Shown one piece after another: positions 1 through 8,400 of a stretch of 28,944 nucleotides of DNA (positions are counted from its first letter, which is position 1; each line of letters begins with the position of its first letter). A program made the position numbers and the translations under genes. This DNA comes from Chromera velia (taxonomy: Eukaryota; Sar; Chromeraceae): contig JAHBMJ010001575.1 in NCBI GenBank assembly GCA_018398765.1, positions 1 through 28,944 of the forward strand, read 5' to 3'. The notes below the pieces were generated by a model. That model was not told the origin of the DNA and did not search any database. It was given only the letters and a program-made list of their open reading frames with translations.

Positions 1-7
1 ACACACA

Positions 8-39
<32 letters not shown>

Positions 40-201
40 TACATATGTAGGCACACGCCTGCAAACGCGCAGACACATAAAATGACATATATACCTGTAC
101 GTGTATGCATACAGAGAGGCAGATACAGATTCAAATGCGCATACACATACATACACACACACACACACACACATACACACACACACACACATACACACAC
201 A
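1..201. repeat. (CA)n microsatellites
   Basis: Two nearly pure CA tracts, at about 1-40 and 141-201, are interrupted by occasional CATA units. Apparent ORFs here translate to Thr-His runs and are not genes. Confidence 0.95.
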
Positions 202-354
202 GAGCCTTACACTCACACCAACATGCAAACGTATGATTGCGCACATGCGTGGGCGAGCGTGTTGGCGTAGTATCATGAGTGTGTACGAGCTACCCCCCCA
301 CCCTTTCTCTCCTTCCGCGCCCTCTCTTGTTCTCTCGTTCTCTCTCACATACAA

Positions 355-355
355 A

Positions 356-395
<40 letters not shown>

Positions 396-415
396 AGAGG
401 AGGGAGAGAGAAAGA
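355..415. repeat. (GA)n microsatellite
   Basis: An uninterrupted AG tract grades into a GGGAGAGG purine-rich stretch. It gives Arg-Glu or Ser-Leu runs in translation and has no support as coding sequence. From here to about 770 I see no other feature. Confidence 0.95.
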
Positions 416-770
416 GCATTTGAATCGTACAGACAATACATGCTCCGTGCTCAAACCGTCGTAGATCAACAAAGTGTTTATCTGCAGCGAGAAAGTTTAA
501 GCTGGCTGACCCGTCATGGTTTTGTTGGAAGAAGAGTCTGTAGGGATACAAAACTCAATGAAATTGGTGATACTGGAAGGTCGTCAGAAAGTTTAAGACC
601 GGGGACGGTACGTGATTGAGATCCCGAGCTTATGAAATTGTGAGCTAAGCAAAGAGACGTAAAACTGTAGAAGGTTAACTGCAAATATTTGATGATCCTC
701 GGAATATAAGCAAAGAAAACGTGAACTTACACGTAGTGTGAAAACAGCTGAAAAAAAAAAACTTTCATAC

Positions 771-1260
771 ATATACCAAGCGCAACTCAATTTGGCACGA
801 TTACGAGTGTGATTGCAAATGTGAAAAATATTTTTATCGTGCAAACAGTCTTTTAAGACTTGCGATATATTTCTGATAATAATTGTAAAGTTTGTACAAA
901 TTTTCAAGTTTGTACGCGCCACCGATTACGTTTACGAAAAATATAAAAATTCAAAGTTAAGATTCGTTTTCTGGGGCCGCGGATATTATGTTCCGTCTAA
1001 TTTTTTGGGTCTTTCGACCGCCGTCTTTCAACTTGAGACCTCCCCACCTTTTCGCCCGACTTTGAATTTTCATATTTTTTGCAAACGTAATCGGTCACGC
1101 GTACGAACTTGAAAATTTATACAAACTTTACAAATATTATCAGAAACATGTTGCAAGTCTGAAAAAACTGTTTCCATGATAAAAATATTTTTCACATTTG
1201 CAATCGCAAATGTAATTAGCTGTATGGGTTTGCCAAATTAAGTTGTGCTTGGTATATACC
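771..1260. mobile_element. Fold-back element with long inverted repeats
   Basis: The left arm (about 771-957) and the reverse complement of the right arm (about 1059-1260) align over nearly their full length, with an indel of about 10 bases near the outer end. Both begin ATATACCAAG and both end at AAATTCAAAGT on the inner side. Shared inner blocks include ATTGCAAATGTGAAAAATAT and GTAAAGTTTGTA. The spacer is about 100 bp. There is no ORF. The structure fits a non-autonomous fold-back/MITE-type element. I could not fix a target-site duplication, so the outer limits are approximate and the superfamily is unassigned. Confidence 0.8.
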
Positions 1261-1340
1261 GCATACACTTGAATTTTACAATTTCGTCACAGGATGCGAT
1301 TCGGGATTTATTTTTTTGAAGAAAAAAAAAGTGTTCAGAT

Positions 1341-1576
1341 ACATGTTGGGGGTCCCCAACATGTTGGGGAAGGGGCCCTGGCACTCCACTTCTATGGCCA
1401 ACAACTTTCCGGGGCCCAATTCAATTTGTTCGAAATTCAGATTTAGATCTGACAGACTGAATTTCGTCAGATGTGAATCTGAATTTCGAACAAATTGAAT
1501 CGGGCCCCGGAAAGTCGTCGGACATGGAAGTGGAGTGCCGGGGCCCCTTCCCCAACATGTTGGGAGCCCCAAGCAT
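1341..1576. mobile_element. Second fold-back element, GC-rich tips
   Basis: Arms at about 1341-1452 and 1467-1576 are inverted copies of each other. They share blocks such as AAGGGGCCC, GGCACTCCACTTC, ACTTTCCGGGGCCC and TTCAATTTGTTCGAAATTC. The loop is only about 14 bp. Each tip carries the palindrome CCCCAACATGTTGGGG, perfect at 1354-1369 and one mismatch at 1550-1565. ORFs on both strands here are a by-product of the palindrome. It differs in sequence from the neighbouring fold-back element. Confidence 0.8.
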
Positions 1577-2308
1577 GCATTTCAAAACGGTGATTGAGGT
1601 TTTTGTTATGCATGCCGCGTCCCCGTGTATGAGGGGCGGATCTAGCCTAGTCTGTCAAAAGGTTCCGGTTCGTCCCATCTGTTCTGAATCTAGGAACACT
1701 GCTCATTAATCACTTTTACTGCGGTTTATTTCTCAAGCGGCGGTAGAGTAGCATTTCAAAACTCAGTTTTTTTCGTCTGAAATTAATCTGAATCAAGTGC
1801 GCTGTGCAAATTTCAGCTGAACGCGGCCGGTATATAGAATTCTTTTCTTCTTGACAAGTTCTGGCTTGTATCGAGTGCATGGGCGCGCATCGCGCGCCGA
1901 AGAATTTCGGTACATGCACATGCAATCTTGCTTGAATTCAGTCTGAGCGTATGGAGACGGCCGGATCGAATCGTCTCTGTATGCCAGACTGACCAAGCCG
2001 TCACCAAGGACGTCTGACATACGTCTGACATTCCATCTCTGGGGCTGGGAGTCAAGTTCAGCTCGCATGGTCGATCAAGGCTGCACGTGAAAAGGTGATG
2101 TAAACAGAACGAGTGTGACCGCGTGAGGAGTCGTACAATTTGACACGTCGGACGACCCAGAAGACAGGAAGGAAGCCGAGCAGCGAGACTGAAAGGAGGG
2201 CATCCAGTGTTTCTGTCTGGTTATCATCCAAAACGCAAACCAAAAAATTACTTAGCAAGCAAGTAACTAAGCAGTAGAAAGAACGCTGAATCAGAAAAAA
2301 GACTCAGG
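1577..2308. other. Intergenic / 5-prime flank
   Basis: No convincing coding exon is seen. A perfect 7-bp GC hairpin, GGCGCGC-ATC-GCGCGCC, lies at 1882-1898. CGTCTGAC-type words recur at 1990-2030. The stretch presumably holds the promoter and 5-prime UTR of the gene starting at 2309, but no clear core promoter motif can be named. Confidence 0.4.
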
Positions 2309-2404
2309 ATGGCATCTGACTTTGCAAGGAAGCGTCAGGAAGCCCAGATGGTCCTCTTGATCGACCTCGTCTCCCAATTCCTGCCTGACGACCCGGTCCG
2401 TCGG
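2309..2404 (+). CDS. Exon 1 of the COG6-like gene
   Basis: ATG at 2309 follows GACTCAGG. The 32 codons begin MASDFARKRQEAQM and end in PDDPVRR before GTAGAG, phase 0. The frame closes immediately in the putative intron. The next acceptor used in this model is TTTTTCAG at 2604. Confidence 0.6.
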
Positions 2405-5400
2405 GTAGAGTGAGAAGGGCATCTTCCGCTTCTGCCCTTCAGAAAGAGACCAAGCAATCGCTCACACTGCCTCTTTCTTTGGTTGATCGGGAACTCGAGG
2501 CATCTCAATCTGCGGATGTGCCAGTGGTGCCGTCTACCTTCCCGTCTACCCGCCAACTTTGAATATCTTCGAACTTTCTGTCTGCCTTTCGTTCCCTTTT
2601 TCAGCCAGTAGAACTTCTCTCGTCTCACGTCCTCACTACAGCGACCTTCACTTCAGCGGGCCTCGGGTGCCTCCCGGGATACAGTGAGCCTTTCCCTCCT
2701 TCATATAGAGAGGAGTTGTTCCGCGGATTTATTTTAGAATCCATTCTCGTAGGGGAACTTTCGCGCAGGGTCTTCATTGCCTTCCTCTGCGCTGCTTTGT
2801 TGCTGTGTCGACACCTGCATGGCCTCTTTTGGTCCGGACTGCATGATCTTTGCAGATAACGTCCGACAACTTCCAGGAGTCCCTACGGTTTTCTGTCGAG
2901 AACTTAGATTCTTCTGTGCACACCTTCCAGGTTAGCAAGCGACATGAATCTTTTTTTCTATGTAAGTATGCGTACGGATCCCTTTTCCCTAAGAGGGATA
3001 GACCCGCTGCTTTCCTTGTAAGAGAAGATTCCAGGCAAGACAGACCAATTCCCCCCCCCACCCCCTCGGCTCCCCTCGCTCAACTCGCGTCTCCTGCCCT
3101 TTATTTTATTTTATTGTCCTCCTGCTTTGTCTTGCCTGCAGGACACAGATGAGGGCCAGGTGACTAGGGAGCTGGATGGGTCGGTCGGTGGGGGGCGATT
3201 GTTTTTCTTTTTGAGATCCGTTCTTTGTTGGTCACTATTTCCTATCCGGGTGCTCTTCTGTTGTCTCTCTTCCCTCCCCCCCCTACTCTGCGTGGCGTTC
3301 GTGGGTGGGTGGGTGAGTGGGTGCGCGCCTCTCTCTCCCTCCCTCTCTGTGTGTGCGCGCGCTCACACGCGCATTGAAAGAAAGCTTTCTTCCTTCCTTC
3401 CTTCCTTCCTTTCTTCCTTCCTTCCTTTCTTCCTTCCTTCCTTTCTTCCTTCCTTCCTTTCTTCCTTCCTTCCTTCCTTCCTTCCTTTCTTCCTTCCTTC
3501 CCTTCCTTCCTTCCTTCCTTCCTTCCTTCCTTTCTTTCTTCCTTCCTTCCTTCCTTCCTTCCTTCCTTCCTTCCTTCCTTTCTTTCTTCCTTCCTTCCTT
3601 CCTTCCTTCCGTCCTTCCTTCCCTCCCTCCCCAGAACTGAGTGAGTCCTGTTTTCCTTTCTAAAATTCTTGCCTTACGTCTATCGTGCGGTATCGAGAGA
3701 GCAGTTGGTCGTGCGCGGGTTTCAACAGAGACAGGAAGAAAGAGAAAGAGAAAAACGCCCATCCTTCCTGGATCAGCATGACAGGACGATTGACCTTCCC
3801 TGAAGTCAGGAACACAGGGGAACGACCATACAGACAAGCACAGCCACCCGCTCGTTCTGACAAACCACTGTATCTCAACCAACTTAGCAACAGCTTGATT
3901 GAATCATCTCTCAGCCAATACCTTCCCTCTCTCCCCTCGCGGGCTCACTGCAGGATCTTGAGCAAGCTGTCATTGCACTCGAAGAGCGGTCTCTGCCATC
4001 GGATGGGCGCCGCCGCACGACAACTTTTAGAAAGCAAGGAGACGCCTGAGGAAGATGAGGTGAGAAGTGGATCCCGCAAATAAACAAACTGAAGAGGCAA
4101 AGCAGTGGAATCAACGAAACACAGAAACTCGCCCACGCGCACTGAATTTTTATTTCCGCTCTTTCCCTTCTGTGATTGTAATGCACAAGAAAGACCGGCA
4201 AGAGTCTTTTATTCCCTTTTCCGCACGCATCATTTCCTTGCGTGCTTTTGAGCGCCTGCTTCAGGGAAGCCTCTGGTGTTTGGTTTCTCCTTCTTGTTCT
4301 TCCAGTAGCATGAAGCCTCTATAATCAATGCGTGTCTGATCCTCTTTTTTCGTTCCATGCGATCCGTTTTTTCTCTCTCGTCCTGCTTGCAGAGTTTGCG
4401 CTACTCTCTCCTTCGTTTCCTGCTTCGTGTCTCTGACGCCCCACTCCTCTTGAACGAGGGTGAGGTGCTCGCGTCCCTCGAGAGAGAGGCGGCAGAGACT
4501 GAAGAGGAGAGGAGGAGAAACCCTGAGACCATTGAGGCGGAGGTACAGAGAGGTGTAAGTCAGTCAGACAGTCAGTCAGTCCGTCAGTCAGTCAGTCCGT
4601 CCAGTCAGTCCGTCCAGTCAGTCAGTCAGTCAGTCAGTCAGTCAGCCAGTCAAGTAGTCAATCAGTCACTGAGTCACTGAGTCGCACTGGTGCACACGCA
4701 CGCCTAAGTCAGTTAATCTGTCATGGTACGGGTAGGTGGATGCGCTCGGGTAGGAGGAGATTGATGCATGTGCCGGACATTCGGCACAAGAGTTTATGCA
4801 GTCATTTCTGTCCGTTTCCTTCCGTCTCCCTGATCGTCGTGAGACCTCCCTCCTTGTTCTCTCTCCCTGCAGGAAGCGGCTGCCGCTCTAGAAGAGATCC
4901 AACGAATGGCAGCTGCCGAAGAGAATTTATTCCAACAGGAGGCCAGGCTACAAAGAGAGGAGACGCGGAGGAGACGCGAGAGACGGAGATTTGCCCGTCT
5001 CGAGGGGGGAGGGGGGGAGACGGAGGGTGAGGGGTCAGAGGAAACCCTCACCAGCAGCAGTAGCGACACGGAGCAGGCAAGAAAGAGGGAGGTCCGACAG
5101 TGGAGAGAAGACAGAGAGGGAAAGGAGAACAAGAACATCGGGAGGGACGCACACGATGCAGATGATGCAGAAGATAATGCAGAGGCTCTGAGAGGCTGTC
5201 TGCCCGGTCTTATAGAACATGAGGAGTTTGAAGCCAAGCGGCAGGAGGTCTTGGAGACGCGCGCGGCTGACAAGAGACTCGCGCAGGTCGGGAGGGATCC
5301 GATACCTTTTGTTCCTTCACTCCGGCCCTCGGCCCACCCTCAGGCAGTGGAGAAGGACAAAGACGCAAAGAGATAGTTGTGGCTTGTTTCTTTTGTTTCC

Positions 5401-8400
5401 TGTTGCCGCAAAACTAATTATGTTGGCAAAGTGTGAGACTAACGCCCAGTGAAGCAAATCGATGCATAAACCCAAGGCTTTTCATGAATGTGTCTGCATT
5501 GCAGGAAGCCAAGCGACTCGGAAAGCTTGCGGAGCCGGGCACACAACGCAGAGAGACTTCGCCCAAGAGCCGTGTTCTGTTGCCGTCTCCTCTGAGGACG
5601 GCTCTGTTTCCCCTTGGAGCCCTTCCCGAGGGGCCTCTTTCTTCTGTTGTGGGCGCCGCCCGTCAAGCAGAGGAGGATGCAGAGAATGCCATTGCAAGAC
5701 GGGCTTCTCGAGATCAGACCTCTACGCCCACAGCTGCCTCTTCCCTGTCACGAGCCTGTCTGCGCACAGCCCTGAAGTCTCTTCAACAAAATTCGTCCGT
5801 GAGGGCCCCGATTTCGGTTGTGTGCGTTCCAGAGTTATGGCTTGTCTCTGAGTGTCTGCAAAACCTCAGGGGTCTCTCCACTGAATTGTTCCCCGCAGAC
5901 CCTGAAAGCCAAACAGCAGCACGGGGGGAACCCCTTCCTGTCCGGACTCCCCACATGTCCCCATCGGCAGTTCGAAGCGCTCTCCTCTCTCTGACAGCTT
6001 CTTCTGGAGCCCTAGAGATTCTCAGGCAAGAGGTCGGTTGGTTTTCTGTGGAAGGAAGATTTTTCTTAAATGGATCACGAAAACCAAGAGATGAGTAACA
6101 AAACAGCGACTCAGGATTCCGGCCTTGCTGTGAAACAGGGAACGAGGGCCTGCCTTTTTGGCTCTCTTTGCGCGTAACTTACGCAGTCCGTCTGCATAGC
6201 AGCCTGTCTGTTTGAAAGGGTAGTAACGCAGAACCGGAATTTATGGGATTTGTCTTCAATTTCTTTTCACCTGTGTATCCATTTGTTTCATTTTTCCTTT
6301 TTATGACTCCCGTTTGCTCATTCTTTGTTTCGCAGGTCGATCGAACGTCGGTGGGGGGTCTCTTGTGTGGCTTCACTGGTGGCGTGCGTCGGCTGTTGGT
6401 TGAATGGGACCGCATCCTCTCAGGCCTCGAGATGCTACTGCTTTCCCATACAAGAAGAGACAAGGAGTGGGGGGAAGCGGAACCTTTGACTTTGGAAGAC
6501 GTTCAGAGACTCTGTACAGAAATGAACCCACAAGGCAATCTCCTGCCTACACTCAGCTTCTCTGTGCTGAAATCCTTGATTCCACCCCCTGTCCCCACCC
6601 TACTGTTTGTGCTGGGTCTTCTGGAGTCCCCCCTCAAGCAGCTTGTGAGATTGTCAGGGGTGATGCGGGAAGCTTTTGGGGAATCGGAAGGGGTGAGAGA
6701 CGGTGGGGAAGGTCCGGTTTATTTGCGACTGGTGGCTGTTCTTCGACGTGAGGTGAGGGAGTGCAGAATTAGTGGAGACGGTCCCGGAAGGCGGATGTTT
6801 GAGCACCTGTGGAATCTAACGGTGGGTTGAATGAAGGCGTCAGAAAATGATTTGACAGTTTTTTTCTCTATATAGAAGAGGAAAGCAGGCTGCTTGTTTT
6901 GTCAGAATGGTTGGCTGATTGGCTGGGAGGTGGGAGGAACAGAAATGAAGGGAGGCAGTTTCATAGGCTCTACAAAAAAGCCTGAGTGACTCTTGAGAGG
7001 AAGAAGGGGCTTCCGGTTGGTGCATTTATCTTTCTGCCCATGAATCTGTTTGCTTTTCTTTCTACCTGTCCTTGCGGTGATGAAGTGGGGGAGAATGCAG
7101 AGAGACAAAGGAGAACCAATTCCATATGCGCATCCCTTTAATTGTGTGAATATATTTGCGGAACAATCAGATGGGGCCTGCAATTGCGCTGCTTTGTGTT
7201 CTTACCCCCCGTCTCTCCCTCTGCCCCTCCGGCGTTCCTCTACAGGTGGGGCCTCTGAACTCGGCCATGGCCTCCGGTTGTTCACAGGGGGGAGGCGGGG
7301 GGTGTCCCTGGCAGTCCCTCGTCTTTTCTGGTAACAGTGCGGACTTTGGTGGGGACGGCAGGGGTGTCGGCACAAAAACCCAGGTAGACCCCCTTATGCT
7401 GAAAGTCCGTTTGGCGAGGGCGGCAGCGGGAGGGGAGATGGAAGCCTCGAGGGCTGCATCTGCAGGGGATGGGAAGCACCAAGGGGGGGCAAAAATTGCC
7501 TTTCAACCATCCATGGCACCCCTGTCGTCCAATCAACTAGGCGATGGAATGCGCCGAGGGATTTTGGGGCAGACGACAGGGGTGAGGGTCTCTCTCCCGC
7601 CCCCCTCATCGTCCCAGATGGTCCCTCCCCTGTCCGCGCCTGAAATTTTATGGCGCGGCGTTTTCGCCTTTGGTTGGCGAGAGACTGCAACGCTTCTGGG
7701 AGATGCTAGAGACGTCTCTGTTGGGACTCAAGGGGTGATGGCCTCGATTTCTGCCGAGTTTTTGGAGAGTTCGAGAGTGGAAGAGATGGCCAAGCGAGCA
7801 GTGCGCTCTCAGTTGAAGGCATCCGTGACGAGTGTGCGCAATTTGAAATTGCCCGAAGCAGTTGCGGTTGTCCGAGCTGTCGCATACCTTGCAGTAAGTG
7901 GTGAGAGAGTGCGAGTGCTAGATCTTTTTTCTTCTCATTGTGCACTTCCGTGTTTTCGCGATCTTTTCTTCTTTTTCTCTCATTTCAATCACTCGATTTC
8001 TTTTCTCTTCCTGCCCCCTCCCCGCTGGATCGCACGATTCCCTGTCCTTTCTCCTCCTGGTGGCATGTCGTCCAGTCGAGCTGCATGTGCCACGGAAGGA
8101 GACGGAGAAATAAGGAGACAGATGATCGACTTGCCGAGTACAAACAAAACTCTGTTTTCGGACGCTCTTTTTCAACACCATCTCTGCACATCAAAAACAG
8201 GTACAAGCAGCCGCCTGCACGGGCCACTTCCTTCTCTCCCTGTTTTTTCTCCTCTTTCTTCTTCTTCTTCTTCTTCTCCTTTGACCTGCCTCTCTGCAGG
8301 TCCCCATCCATCTGGAGGAGTTGATGTCGAAAGCCTTCAGACTCTCCCTCCAGAGGCAAGAGCGGGGGCAGACTTCCTCTTCTTCTTCTTCTTCTTCTGT

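Noticed and set aside
82-619. ORFs starting in the (CA)n region
   Set aside because: Microsatellite translations (Thr-His, Arg-Glu runs).
1716-2258. Overlapping minus-strand ORFs of 60-90 codons
   Set aside because: Several frames overlap with no consistent protein character and no splice-compatible continuation.
2443-2565. Open phase-0 segment after CCCTTCAG that could follow exon 1 through a 38-base intron
   Set aside because: It has no good donor before its TGA, while exon 1 joins in phase to the exon at 2605 directly.
3127-3882. Long ORFs on both strands with Phe-Leu-Pro-Ser or Lys-Glu-Gly-Arg runs
   Set aside because: They are translations of the intronic (TTCC)n repeat.
6336-7893. 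Gamma-tubulin complex (GCP4-like) identity
   Set aside because: One helical block fits GCP N-termini, but no later GCP motif is visible and the N-terminal exons fit COG6 better. Kept only as an alternative.
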